Shown here: positions 1-8,617 of the stretch, piece by piece | Numbering within the stretch: position 1 is the first letter of the stretch | How the letters are laid out: each line of letters opens with the position of its first letter | NCBI GenBank assembly: GCA_030626465.1 | Contig: DAOUOU010000005.1 | Location: forward strand, 1 to 29,102 | Length of the DNA stretch: 29,102 bases | Reading direction: 5' to 3' | Source of the DNA: Bacteroidales bacterium | GTDB taxonomy: Bacteria > Bacteroidota > Bacteroidia > Bacteroidales > UBA10428 | Translations under genes and position numbers: made by a program | Notes under the pieces: model-generated | Told to the model about the DNA's origin: nothing | The model's database searches: none | What the model saw: only the letters and a program-made list of their open reading frames with translations

Positions 1-1173
1 AAAAAACAGATAAAACAGCTTATCGAGCAGGGAGAATCTGAAGATAATGCCATAAAAAAGGCTCCATTAATTGTTGAGGCACAGGAGATGCTTCGCAAAT
101 GGGAATCAAAAGATGAAGAGGTCATAGAATTATGGAGGAAGATGAATCAATGGGTATATGAAGGATTTGATATCACTTATAAAAACCTCGGGGTCGATTT
201 TGACAAGATATATTACGAATCGGATACATATACGGTGGGCCGGGATATCGTTAAAAGTGGTCTCGATAAGGGAGTTTTCATACAACGATCTGATGAATCG
301 GTGTGGGTTGATCTTACTAAGGAAGGATTGGATGAAAAGATTTTATTGCGCTCCGATGGTACGTCAGTGTATATGACACAAGACATAGGAACAGCGCAGG
401 TAAGACAGCAGGATTTTAATTTCGATAATATGATCTATGTGGTTGGAAATGAGCAAAATTACCATTTTAAAGTACTTTCATTAATATTAGATAAGCTGGG
501 CTTTAGCTGGGCGAAAGATCTCTATCATTTATCTTATGGTATGGTTGAACTGCCTGAAGGGAAAATGAAATCGCGTGAAGGAACTGTTGTCGATGCCGAC
601 GATCTGATTGATGAAATGATAGTAACAGCCCGCTTAATGGCAAACGAATTAGGTAAGCTTGAAGAACTTACAGATGAGGAAAAAGAAAACACATACGAGA
701 TAATAGGATTAGGGGCTTTGAAGTACTTCATCCTTAAAGTGGATCCTGTTAAGAACATGACATTCAATCCACAGGAATCCATCGATTTCAACGGAAATAC
801 CGGACCTTTTATTCAATACACCCATGCACGCATTCGTTCTGTATTCCGGAAAGCACAGGAACAGGGTTTGGAACTGTCCAATAACTATTCGACTTCTATT
901 CCTGTTAACAGCAAAGAGAAATCACTTCTTAAAATAGCACACAATTATCCGGAGGTTATCGAGGAGGCAGCAGGAAATTACAATCCGGCACTTGTAGCAA
1001 ATTATGTCTATGAGCTGGCAAAAGAATACAATCAGTTTTATCACGACTATCCCATATTGAAGGAAGAAAATAAAGATATTCGATATTTCAGATTAAGCCT
1101 TTCTTTAATAATCGGTATGATCATAAGAAAATCCATGAAAATTTTAGGAATTGAAGTACCGGAACGTATGTGA
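1..1173 (+). CDS. argS: Arginyl-tRNA synthetase (class I), 3' portion
   Basis: Charges tRNA-Arg with arginine in the cytoplasm for translation. The reading frame is open from base 1, upstream of the first ATG at 88, so the gene enters from the left edge. About 390 C-terminal codons are present; the N-terminal HIGH region is outside the window. Visible features: the motif GKMKSREGTVVDADDLIDEM, which is the KMSK-type catalytic loop in the KMKSREG form common in this lineage. An all-alpha DALR anticodon-binding domain follows, beginning near FIQYTHARIRSVFRKA. The C-terminus ends ILGIEVPERM, a characteristic ArgS tail. ffh follows 49 bases downstream on the same strand. Identification is secure; only the 5' end is missing, and nothing suggests a defect. 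Confidence 0.97.
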   Translation, partial: KKQIKQLIEQGESEDNAIKKAPLIVEAQEMLRKWESKDEEVIELWRKMNQWVYEGFDITYKNLGVDFDKIYYESDTYTVGRDIVKSGLDKGVFIQRSDESVWVDLTKEGLDEKILLRSDGTSVYMTQDIGTAQVRQQDFNFDNMIYVVGNEQNYHFKVLSLILDKLGFSWAKDLYHLSYGMVELPEGKMKSREGTVVDADDLIDEMIVTARLMANELGKLEELTDEEKENTYEIIGLGALKYFILKVDPVKNMTFNPQESIDFNGNTGPFIQYTHARIRSVFRKAQEQGLELSNNYSTSIPVNSKEKSLLKIAHNYPEVIEEAAGNYNPALVANYVYELAKEYNQFYHDYPILKEENKDIRYFRLSLSLIIGMIIRKSMKILGIEVPERM

Positions 1174-1190
1174 TTTTAGTCGATAATCTT

Positions 1191-1198
1191 TATTTTTG
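1191..1198 (+). promoter_or_regulatory. Candidate Bacteroidota -7 box upstream of ffh
   Basis: TATTTTTG matches the Bacteroidota -7 consensus TAnnTTTG and lies 24 bases before the ffh ATG, a usual distance. No convincing TTG -33 element sits 19-21 bases upstream, so the call rests on one box in AT-rich DNA. Confidence 0.35.
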
Positions 1199-1222
1199 CG
1201 ACCTGATAAATGATCTAATACT

Positions 1223-2557
1223 ATGTTTGATAATCTTTCGGAGCGGCTTGAACGTTCTTTCAAAATTCTAAAAGGACAGGGAACAATAACCGAGATTAAT
1301 GTTGCAGAAACTCTCAAAGAGGTGCGCCGGGCCTTGCTTGATGCTGATGTTAATTACAAAATAGCCAAATCATTTACCGATATAGTGAAGGAAAAAGCCC
1401 TGGGGCAAAAAATTCTCACATCTGTAAAACCCAGTCAGATGATGGTTAAAATTGTCCATGACGAACTGGCCAAGCTGATGGGAGGTAGCAATGTTGATAT
1501 AAATATCAATGGCAATCCTGCCATTATATTGGTTGCAGGTCTTCAGGGATCAGGAAAAACAACTTTTGCCGGTAAGTTGGCCAGTCACCTGAAAACTAAA
1601 CGGGGGAAAAGTCCTTTGCTTGTTGCCGGAGATGTTTATCGTCCTGCTGCTATTGAACAGTTACAGGTGCTTGGAGAGCAGATTGGTGTCCCTGTTTATA
1701 CAGAAGAGGGAAGTAAAAATCCTGTCAAACTATCAACAGGTGGTGTCAAAGAAGCCAGGAAGAATGGTCAGGATCTTGTTATCATTGATACGGCAGGCCG
1801 TTTGGCAATCGATGAGGAAATGATGAAAGAGATTGAATCGATAAAAAAGAATGTCAAGCCTACTGAAACACTTTTTGTTGTTGATTCAATGACCGGTCAG
1901 GACGCAGTTAATACAGCCAAAGAATTTAATGACCGATTAGATTTTGATGGGGTCATTCTTACAAAACTGGATGGTGATACAAGAGGAGGAGCAGCCTTAT
2001 CAATCAGATCGGTAGTAGAGAAGCCCATTAAGTATATCAGTGCTGGAGAGAAGATGGAGGCTATGGAGCTTTTTCATCCGGAACGAATGGCTGACCGGAT
2101 ATTGGGAATGGGCGATATTGTTTCACTTGTTGAACGTGCACAGGAACAGTTCGATGTTGATGATGTAAGAAAACTTCAGAAGAAGATTGCCAAGAACCAG
2201 TTTAACTTCAATGATTTTATTAAGCAAATACAGCAGATAAAGAAAATGGGAAATGTGAAAGAGCTTGCTTCAATGATTCCTGGGGTTGGGAAGGCAATGA
2301 AAAACCTTGACATCGATGATGATGCCTTTAAAAGTATAGAGGCTATCATATCTTCAATGACACCTGTTGAAAGAGAAAATCCCGCCCTGCTCAATGGAAG
2401 TCGCAAGAAAAGAATAGCTGCCGGTAGCGGGACCGATGTTCAGGAAATAAACAGGCTGTTGAAGCAGTTTGATGAAACGAGAAAGATGATGAAAATGATG
2501 CAGGCAGGAAAAAACATGAACCGGATGACGAGTGGCATGCCAGGTATTAGAAAATAA
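1223..2557 (+). CDS. ffh: Signal recognition particle protein Ffh (SRP54)
   Basis: GTPase subunit of the signal recognition particle. It binds 4.5S RNA and hydrophobic signal sequences and delivers ribosomes to FtsY at the inner membrane. The 444 residues match the usual bacterial length. In order: an N-terminal helical N domain (1-90); a G domain with GLQGSGKTT (P-loop, 106-114), DVYRPAA (137-143), DTAGR (189-193) and TKLDGD (about 247); then the SRP54-specific GGAALSI segment. The C-terminal M domain (from about 305) ends in a methionine-rich stretch containing MMKMMQAGKNMNRMTSGMPG, typical of the signal-peptide/RNA-binding region. The ATG at 1223 gives the standard MFDNLSERLE start. It lies between argS and folD on the same strand; folD starts 24 bases after its stop. 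No anomaly seen. Confidence 0.98.
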   Translation: MFDNLSERLERSFKILKGQGTITEINVAETLKEVRRALLDADVNYKIAKSFTDIVKEKALGQKILTSVKPSQMMVKIVHDELAKLMGGSNVDININGNPAIILVAGLQGSGKTTFAGKLASHLKTKRGKSPLLVAGDVYRPAAIEQLQVLGEQIGVPVYTEEGSKNPVKLSTGGVKEARKNGQDLVIIDTAGRLAIDEEMMKEIESIKKNVKPTETLFVVDSMTGQDAVNTAKEFNDRLDFDGVILTKLDGDTRGGAALSIRSVVEKPIKYISAGEKMEAMELFHPERMADRILGMGDIVSLVERAQEQFDVDDVRKLQKKIAKNQFNFNDFIKQIQQIKKMGNVKELASMIPGVGKAMKNLDIDDDAFKSIEAIISSMTPVERENPALLNGSRKKRIAAGSGTDVQEINRLLKQFDETRKMMKMMQAGKNMNRMTSGMPGIRK

Positions 2558-2581
2558 TTTTTTAATTAATTTACGATAAAA

Positions 2582-3457
2582 ATGCAGCTAATTGATGGGA
2601 AAAAAATTGCCGGCAACATAAAGCTGGAAATAAAAAAAGAAGTTGAACAAATTAAAGCTGGTGGAGGCAGAATTCCGCATTTGGCTGCTATCTTAGTGGG
2701 GCACGATGGGGGTAGCGAAACCTATGTGGCTTATAAAATGAAAGACTGCGAAGAAGTTGGTTTTAAATCATCCCTGATCAGATGCGAAGATGATGTTACC
2801 GAAGATCAACTTCTTAAAAGAATAATTGAACTGAACAATGAAGAAGATCTCGACGGGTTTATTGTTCAATTGCCATTGCCGGAGCATATTTCAGAACAAA
2901 AGGTGATAGAAGCAATTGACCCTAAAAAAGATGTTGATGGTTTTCATGCAGTGAATGTGGGAAGAATGGTTATTGGTTTGCCTTCCTTTGTCTCTGCAAC
3001 ACCATTCGGAATCATGGAATTATTCAAACGATACAATATACAGACAAAGGGTAAGAATTGTGTAATTATGGGAAGGAGCAAGATTGTCGGACGGCCGTTG
3101 AGCGTTCTCTTATCACAAAAGGGCGTTGATGCTACTGTTACTGTTGTACACAGCAGAACAAAAGATATAAAAGAAGTATGTGCAGGTGCTGATATTTTGG
3201 TAGCTGCCTTAGGCTCTCCCGGTTTTGTAACAAAAGATATGGTGAAAGAAGGAGCTGTTGTGATAGATGTTGGCACAACCCGTGTACCTTCTGATAAAAC
3301 AAAATCGGGATTCAAACTTAAGGGAGATGTGGTTTTTGACGAAGTGGCACCGAAGTGCAGTTTTATTACACCTGTACCTGGAGGAGTAGGCCCCATGACA
3401 CGTGTATCACTGTTAAATAACACACTTCTTGCAGCAAAAAAGAAAATCTATTCATAA
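2582..3457 (+). CDS. folD: Bifunctional methylenetetrahydrofolate dehydrogenase / methenyltetrahydrofolate cyclohydrolase
   Basis: Interconverts 5,10-methylene-THF, 5,10-methenyl-THF and 10-formyl-THF, feeding purine and formyl-Met synthesis. The 291 residues are the normal family size. Visible features: the YVAYK segment (48-52) carrying the catalytic lysine, QLPLP (96-100), the substrate-site signature DVDGFH (117-122), the Rossmann NADP-binding motif GRSKIVGRP (164-172), and the C-terminal family signature PGGVGPMT (266-273). The start MQLIDGKKIA aligns with FolD N-termini. It begins 24 bases after ffh and may be cotranscribed. All hallmark motifs are intact, so an active enzyme is expected. 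Confidence 0.98.
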   Translation: MQLIDGKKIAGNIKLEIKKEVEQIKAGGGRIPHLAAILVGHDGGSETYVAYKMKDCEEVGFKSSLIRCEDDVTEDQLLKRIIELNNEEDLDGFIVQLPLPEHISEQKVIEAIDPKKDVDGFHAVNVGRMVIGLPSFVSATPFGIMELFKRYNIQTKGKNCVIMGRSKIVGRPLSVLLSQKGVDATVTVVHSRTKDIKEVCAGADILVAALGSPGFVTKDMVKEGAVVIDVGTTRVPSDKTKSGFKLKGDVVFDEVAPKCSFITPVPGGVGPMTRVSLLNNTLLAAKKKIYS

Positions 3458-3483
3458 AATATATATAACTTAGAATTATTGTA

Positions 3484-3614
3484 ATCAAAGCATAGTGTTT
3501 CATCAGTATAAAAATTAATTTTAAAAGGTCTGATGGAACTTACCATTTAATTTTTATTCATACTTTTTTGTGTAATTTTTGAATAAAAATTGAATAGACG
3601 TTTCATGCTTTGAT
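3484..3614. repeat. Nested inverted repeats in the folD-lipoprotein spacer
   Basis: Two perfect inverted pairs lie in this spacer. The outer pair is ATCAAAGCAT (3484-3493) and ATGCTTTGAT (3605-3614). The inner pair is AATTTTTATTCA (3549-3560) and TGAATAAAAATT (3580-3591), a 12-bp match with a 19-base gap. A 12-bp palindrome AAAATTAATTTT sits at 3511-3522. The inner pair could be an operator or a weak terminator; the outer pair would frame a 131-bp unit. In such AT-rich DNA some of this may be chance. Confidence 0.4.
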
Positions 3615-3639
3615 ATTCATGGTAGAAAACCCGAAATCT

Positions 3640-6144
3640 ATGAAACTCAACTTCATCCTTCTTGGCAAATTAAGTTTTCTGGTTATTGTTCCAATTCTTT
3701 TTCAGAATTGTGTACCAACAGATGAAGATTCGAGTGAGTTTGAAAAATGGACGAGTACTGATCCTTTATCAATCAATTACAAAACCCGTAAACAGAAATT
3801 CGATCATAAGAACCTGGTATTTAATAATTCTTTTGAGCTGGGAAAAATAAAACAACTTGATTCAACGACACAATCTACTAAGGTCGATGGATGGGAGTTA
3901 ATCGGAGAATCTGTGACCTGGATCAATTCAGAGTGCGATTCGGTACTGGACAATCCTGATGAGGTGCATAGCGGATTGCACAGTATTCATATTCATCGTG
4001 AGTATGCTGATGAAACAGAAACTATCGGGCAGGGAATTTTATCAGACTACATCAAGGTTTTGCCCGGAAATTATCTTTTGTCACTTTATCTCAACCTGAA
4101 AAATATTGAAAATCCAAAATCAAGACTTGGTACAAAAATTCATGATGCTGTCGATATACGAATTCTATATTACGATCGAAATAAAATTCAAATAAACAGG
4201 GAGCATCATTCTGTACATTACCAGACTACTATTGATAATTCATTCAAAGGCTATTCCTTTGCAAATTTTAATGAAATTGACTCAACAGGCTGGTTGCATA
4301 TTATTGGGCGCTCGCATATTTTCCCCTTTCCGGATGGTGATCTGCAGGACGATACAAAATTTGTGCGGATCTTTGTTGGATTAAAGGGTACAGGAGATTT
4401 ATGGGCTGATGATATAAGCTTTGAGTATACAAAATGGAACTTCACTACTCTCGAGCGCTTATCTCCGTACTTTGATAGCACTCTGTCAAAAAGCGATTTG
4501 ATTGTGCCCCAACCAATTAAGGTGTTTATTCTGGAATCTGTTATTTATTATCGCCCTTATTATGAAGGGAGTTTTCCGGCAATATTAATTCCTTCATCGC
4601 CTGACAGGATCACCCTAAATTCTGCAAAAAGATTTGAAAAAGGAATCAAACAATTTTTAATTGACATAGCAGGGGTTGATAGTGCAGCTATTCCAAACCT
4701 TATAAAAGAAGGTGATTTATCCACACAGGAAAATGCCTCGATTATTTTTTCCCTGGGAAACAATAATCTGTTTAAAAAACATGCCGATCAACTCCCGCTT
4801 GATGAAATTAAGGATAAACCACAAGGCTTTTTCATTCATACCTTAAGTGATTTTTCAAATACGATATTTCTCTATGGTAATTCTTCAAGTGCTAATTATT
4901 ATGCGATTCAGGCAGCTCTGCAATTATTTGATAACAGAAGATTATTGTTTCACAATGCAAATGTCATCGATTATCCTGAGAAGAATGAGAGATCGCTGTT
5001 AATAACAAATGTTGACGAATATGCATTAGAATTTTTCAGAACTTCTAACCAGACAAGGTTTAGCTCTGTGTATCTGCCTGCTTCATCTGTCAATACCTCA
5101 CAGGTTTTAGCTGATGGGAAGGATCAGGGAATATTTTCAAAGTGGTTGTATTATGAAATAGACCCTTCGATAAAGAAGGGACATAGCAATTTGACCATAG
5201 ATAACAGCGAGCTTAAAAGAGTGATAAACAAGTACACGGGGAAAATTGATGGTCTGGCTGTACTTTTTCATTCACCTCTTTTAGCTGGTATTACTCTGCA
5301 TTCTGCTCTTGATCAATATAAAACATCAAATAAGCACAAAGAGTGTGGTTTCAACTCAGGGAGTCTAAATGCTCTTATCAATTCAGTTAGTGTTCCGGTT
5401 GAAATAATGCCATGCTATTCAAATAATATCTGTCTTTATTCAGCCAGCTGTCATTCAGAATATAACATAAGCAAAGAAAATAATTACGGGGGGAAAAACA
5501 TTTCTTTTATCTGGAGCGGTTTTGGCTTGCAGTCATGGCGCCTGGATGAAGCAGATTTATTTCTATTTAAGAAAAAATCTACCTTCCCGACAGTATTCAT
5601 TGACTTTACTCTTTATCCAAAAGACAGAAACATGCGCTATTATGCCAACGATACCTTGTTTCCTTACAAGCTGCTTACTTCCAGTTTGTTTGAACCATTT
5701 GAAAATGAGATAGTTCCGGAAGTGTACGAGAAAGTTGACAAAGTTGTATTGGCTTATAATGTATCAAACATACTTGATAGAGTAAGACTTCAGACTGCAT
5801 CTGACTTTTTTTGGAATCAGGGAAGTTACAATGCAGATTTATCGCTGTACAAAGCCCTGGTATCGGAATTCGGTACTGAAACAGCACAGGATTTATTAAG
5901 ATTTAATGATCTGTATTTTAAGATTAAATCTGAATTAATTCTTGCAAATATTCAAAAGAGTTCTTCAAAGCAGCATATACGAAAAGCATCAAATCTTTTG
6001 AATGAAATCAGAATAATTCAAAGTAAGCTTTACGGCCCTGAACGGGCAAATAAATTTGTTGAACTTACTAATATACTGGCAAGCCTGGTGCGCGAACTGG
6101 AATTAATGAAAGCCGGTCTCGAAGAATCATTTTCTTCAAATTAA
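3640..6144 (+). CDS. Putative lipoprotein with CBM-like and GH84-like domains, probably catalytically inactive
   Basis: A secreted protein of about 834 residues. The ATG at 3640 is preferred because it starts a clean signal sequence (MKLNFILLGK, hydrophobic core, then FQNC with Cys24 as likely lipidation site); ATG 3619 and TTG 3610 in frame would put charged residues in front. Residues about 50-270 look like a carbohydrate-binding jelly roll. Residues about 290-445 resemble the GH20b-type domain (NYYAIQAALQLF, then DYPEKNERS). Residues about 450-720 align by eye with GH84 beta-N-acetylglucosaminidases: LAVLFHSPLLAG falls where active enzymes have FAVFFDDISG; FIWSGFG matches the IMWTG strand; and ASDFFWNQGSYNADLSLYKA matches the helical ASYAWNPAKYD region. 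The catalytic Asp-Asp pair is His544-Ser545 (bases 5269-5274). A helical C-terminus follows. I infer a glycan-binding pseudoenzyme at the cell surface. It stands alone, with no polysaccharide-utilisation genes nearby. Confidence 0.7.
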   Translation: MKLNFILLGKLSFLVIVPILFQNCVPTDEDSSEFEKWTSTDPLSINYKTRKQKFDHKNLVFNNSFELGKIKQLDSTTQSTKVDGWELIGESVTWINSECDSVLDNPDEVHSGLHSIHIHREYADETETIGQGILSDYIKVLPGNYLLSLYLNLKNIENPKSRLGTKIHDAVDIRILYYDRNKIQINREHHSVHYQTTIDNSFKGYSFANFNEIDSTGWLHIIGRSHIFPFPDGDLQDDTKFVRIFVGLKGTGDLWADDISFEYTKWNFTTLERLSPYFDSTLSKSDLIVPQPIKVFILESVIYYRPYYEGSFPAILIPSSPDRITLNSAKRFEKGIKQFLIDIAGVDSAAIPNLIKEGDLSTQENASIIFSLGNNNLFKKHADQLPLDEIKDKPQGFFIHTLSDFSNTIFLYGNSSSANYYAIQAALQLFDNRRLLFHNANVIDYPEKNERSLLITNVDEYALEFFRTSNQTRFSSVYLPASSVNTSQVLADGKDQGIFSKWLYYEIDPSIKKGHSNLTIDNSELKRVINKYTGKIDGLAVLFHSPLLAGITLHSALDQYKTSNKHKECGFNSGSLNALINSVSVPVEIMPCYSNNICLYSASCHSEYNISKENNYGGKNISFIWSGFGLQSWRLDEADLFLFKKKSTFPTVFIDFTLYPKDRNMRYYANDTLFPYKLLTSSLFEPFENEIVPEVYEKVDKVVLAYNVSNILDRVRLQTASDFFWNQGSYNADLSLYKALVSEFGTETAQDLLRFNDLYFKIKSELILANIQKSSSKQHIRKASNLLNEIRIIQSKLYGPERANKFVELTNILASLVRELELMKAGLEESFSSN

Positions 6145-6225
6145 AAAATTATTAACGATAATTTACCCTATATATCAAAGTAAAGAGAGGATTTTAAAAA
6201 CAAGCTGTTAATATCTGAGAATCGA

Positions 6226-6256
6226 TTGGTTTTCTTTTATTATTAAATTAGATTCA
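6226..6256 (+). promoter_or_regulatory. Candidate promoter for the TPR-comA operon
   Basis: TTG at 6226-6228 is followed after 20 bases by TAGATTCA at 6249-6256, close to the Bacteroidota TTG/TAnnTTTG arrangement (one mismatch in the -7 box). The ATG is 15 bases further on. Confidence 0.4.
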
Positions 6257-6271
6257 GCATTAAGGATATTT

Positions 6272-7690
6272 ATGAACGAAAATCAGGAATCATATTTTGA
6301 AGAAGAGGAAATAATCGAATCGATTAATCGATTTGAAGAAATGCTGAATGCAAATTCAACATACTATTTTGATGTCTATGAGTTTGAGAATATTATTGAT
6401 TACTACCTCGACCAGCATAATTTTCATAATGCCAAGGCTGCGATTGAATATGGTCTGAAGCAACACCCGAAAGCAACAGCAATAAAGCTTAAACTTGCTC
6501 AGATATATGTACAAAATGGCAAACCTTCCAAAGGATTGCATTTTTTACGCGAAATTGAGCCGATCGAATGTTCCAACAGTGATTTCTACTTGCTTAAAGG
6601 AACTGCCTTAAATATGCTGGGCAGAAAGGACGATGCAAGAATTGCCTTTGATAAAGCTATTCAACTGACTGGTGAAGGCAAGGATGAAGTAATCTTTTCC
6701 ATAGCATATTCCTATCTCAACACCAGACGGTATAATCTGGCTATTAAGTACCTGCTTCTGGCTCAGGAAGTAAATCCAAAAAATTTGATGGTTTTGCTTG
6801 AGCTTGCCCTGGTTTACGAAATTATTGACCAACTGGATAAAAGTATTGAATATTATCACAGATACCTTAACATTGAGCCCTATGCCGAGAATATCTGGTT
6901 TAATCTTGGAATGGTCTATACAAGTCTGAATGAATATGAAAAGGCAATTGTCGCCTATGACTTAGCAATAGCCATCTGTCCTGATTATGTATCTGCTTAT
7001 TTCAGCAAAGCCAATACTCTGGTTAACAGCGGCTTATTTAAGGAAGCCATTAAAACATACGAAGAGATAATTTTCATTGAACCCAATAATGTTCAGGCAT
7101 TTACATACATTGGAGAATGTTATGAGAAGTTGAATCTGTTTAACCGTGCATTGCATTTCTATATTAAATCAATTGAAATTGATAAAACTTTTGGTGATGC
7201 CTGGTTTGGGCTGGGAATGGCGAATTATCATTTGAAGTATTATTCCAAAAGTCTGAATTTTTTTATTCGTGCAAATACTCTGGATCCTGAAAATCCGGAA
7301 TATTGGTTTATGCTGGGAGAGGTATATAGAAAATTAAATTTACTCGAAAAATCAGTCGAATCATACAATCGTGCTGTCGAGCTGGATCCTAACGACTACG
7401 AGGCCTGGTTATCGCATGCTGATATTTTCTTTCTTGAGAATAAGCTACCAGATGCAATCCGGATTTTGAACAAAGCTTATCAGTACAACCAGGATATTTC
7501 TACCATCAATTACAATCTGGCTGCTTATTATCTCTACAATAATCAAAACCAACTGGCTTACGAATTTTTCGAGAAAGGATTGTTAATCAATTATGGTGAA
7601 CATAGTGATCTTTTGTCACGGTATCCAATTGCTTCGAAGAATGAGACTATAACAGAATTGATAAGAAAATATAAGAATTTAAGTCGATAA
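6272..7690 (+). CDS. Tetratricopeptide repeat protein
   Basis: A 472-residue soluble protein made almost wholly of TPR units. An acidic N-terminus (NENQESYFEEEEIIES) precedes about eleven 34-residue repeats from about residue 45 to 440. Clear examples include FNLGMVYTSLNEYEKAIVAY, WFGLGMANYHLKYYSKSL and FMLGEVYRKLNLLEKSVESY. There is no signal peptide or membrane segment, so it should be cytoplasmic. TPR arrays mediate protein-protein contacts; no partner can be named. Its stop is 3 bases before the ATG of the ComA homologue, so the two are very likely cotranscribed. A promoter-like TTG-20-TAGATTCA lies just upstream. Specific function is unknown. Confidence 0.9.
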   Translation: MNENQESYFEEEEIIESINRFEEMLNANSTYYFDVYEFENIIDYYLDQHNFHNAKAAIEYGLKQHPKATAIKLKLAQIYVQNGKPSKGLHFLREIEPIECSNSDFYLLKGTALNMLGRKDDARIAFDKAIQLTGEGKDEVIFSIAYSYLNTRRYNLAIKYLLLAQEVNPKNLMVLLELALVYEIIDQLDKSIEYYHRYLNIEPYAENIWFNLGMVYTSLNEYEKAIVAYDLAIAICPDYVSAYFSKANTLVNSGLFKEAIKTYEEIIFIEPNNVQAFTYIGECYEKLNLFNRALHFYIKSIEIDKTFGDAWFGLGMANYHLKYYSKSLNFFIRANTLDPENPEYWFMLGEVYRKLNLLEKSVESYNRAVELDPNDYEAWLSHADIFFLENKLPDAIRILNKAYQYNQDISTINYNLAAYYLYNNQNQLAYEFFEKGLLINYGEHSDLLSRYPIASKNETITELIRKYKNLSR

Positions 7691-7693
7691 TCC

Positions 7694-8515
7694 ATGAATT
7701 TTCAATTGCCTTTTTTACCTGAAAGACCTTCAAAACCAAGGAAGGTAGGACTTACAATGATGATGGATAAGGGTCTGAGTGTGCAAGAGTCTGAAAACTT
7801 TATTGAGTCGAGTGGTGAATACACCGATTTAGTTAAGTTTGGTTTTGGAACCTCGATGATTACAAATAAACTGGAAGAAAAAATTGCACTTTACAAAGCA
7901 GGGGATATCCGGCCATACTTTGGAGGTACACTTTTTGAAGCTTTTGCAATTCGTAATATGATCGACGATTATCGAAAATTCCTGGATAAATACAAACTTG
8001 ATCTTGTTGAAGTTTCTGATGGTTCCATGAGCATGCCCCATGATGAAAAACTGGAATATATACGTTTGCTTTCAAAACAAGTTACTGTCATTTCAGAAGT
8101 AGGTTCAAAACAGCGGGGAGTTTTTATACCAGCCGACCAATGGGTAAAAATGATGAAAGACGAATTGGATGCCGGATCGATAAAAGTAATTGCCGAAGCA
8201 AGAGAAAGCGGAACAATTGGCATTTATAATAGCGATGGATCTACGAACGAAAGTCTTATCAATACAATAACTGCCCAGATAAGTCCTTCCGATATTCTTT
8301 GGGAAGCCCCCAATGGGAAACAACAAGTCTGGTTTATTAAAATTTTCGGATCAAATGTCAATCTTGGTAATATTGCTCCCAACATTGTAATACCTTTGGA
8401 ATGTCTGCGGTTAGGATTGCGTGGTGATACCTTCTTCGATTTTCTCCCCGATAAGAATAAGGTCCAGAAACAACATAGCTACGATTATCTTCCAAATCTG
8501 GATTTTCAGATATAG
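7694..8515 (+). CDS. Phosphosulfolactate synthase family protein (ComA-like)
   Basis: A 273-residue member of the ComA family (PF02679). The archaeal founder adds sulfite to phosphoenolpyruvate to give (R)-phosphosulfolactate, the first step of coenzyme M synthesis. Recognisable segments: KPRKVGLTMMMDKGLS near the N-terminus, DLVKFGFGTSMI, the strand motif IRPYFGGTLFEAFAI, LDLVEVSDGSMSMP, the stretch TVISEVGSK, and IKVIAEARESGTIGIY. These follow the phosphosulfolactate synthase barrel in order and the length is normal. It starts 3 bases after the TPR gene and precedes DUF368 and aroE. No other coenzyme M gene is in the window, so the product may serve another sulfonate pathway; that part is inference. 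Confidence 0.88.
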   Translation: MNFQLPFLPERPSKPRKVGLTMMMDKGLSVQESENFIESSGEYTDLVKFGFGTSMITNKLEEKIALYKAGDIRPYFGGTLFEAFAIRNMIDDYRKFLDKYKLDLVEVSDGSMSMPHDEKLEYIRLLSKQVTVISEVGSKQRGVFIPADQWVKMMKDELDAGSIKVIAEARESGTIGIYNSDGSTNESLINTITAQISPSDILWEAPNGKQQVWFIKIFGSNVNLGNIAPNIVIPLECLRLGLRGDTFFDFLPDKNKVQKQHSYDYLPNLDFQI

Positions 8516-8617
8516 AGACTATTTTCTTATAACATGATATTCGATAGCCCTGATAATTGGTAATCCGGCTATCCTTATTATTAAGGGATATGTTATATTA
8601 GCGTGAAAATTTAAATT

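Noticed and set aside
541..600. ArgS KMSK loop reads KMKS
   Set aside because: KMKSREG is the usual form in many Bacteroidota ArgS enzymes, so it is not a defect.
2944..3423. 159-codon open frame on the minus strand inside folD
   Set aside because: It lies wholly opposite a gene with complete family motifs, has no recognisable domain and no upstream signals; it is a codon-bias shadow.
6146..6164. AAATTAT/ATAATTT hairpin after the GH84-like gene as a terminator
   Set aside because: A purely A/T stem of 7 bp with no U-run is expected by chance in this composition.
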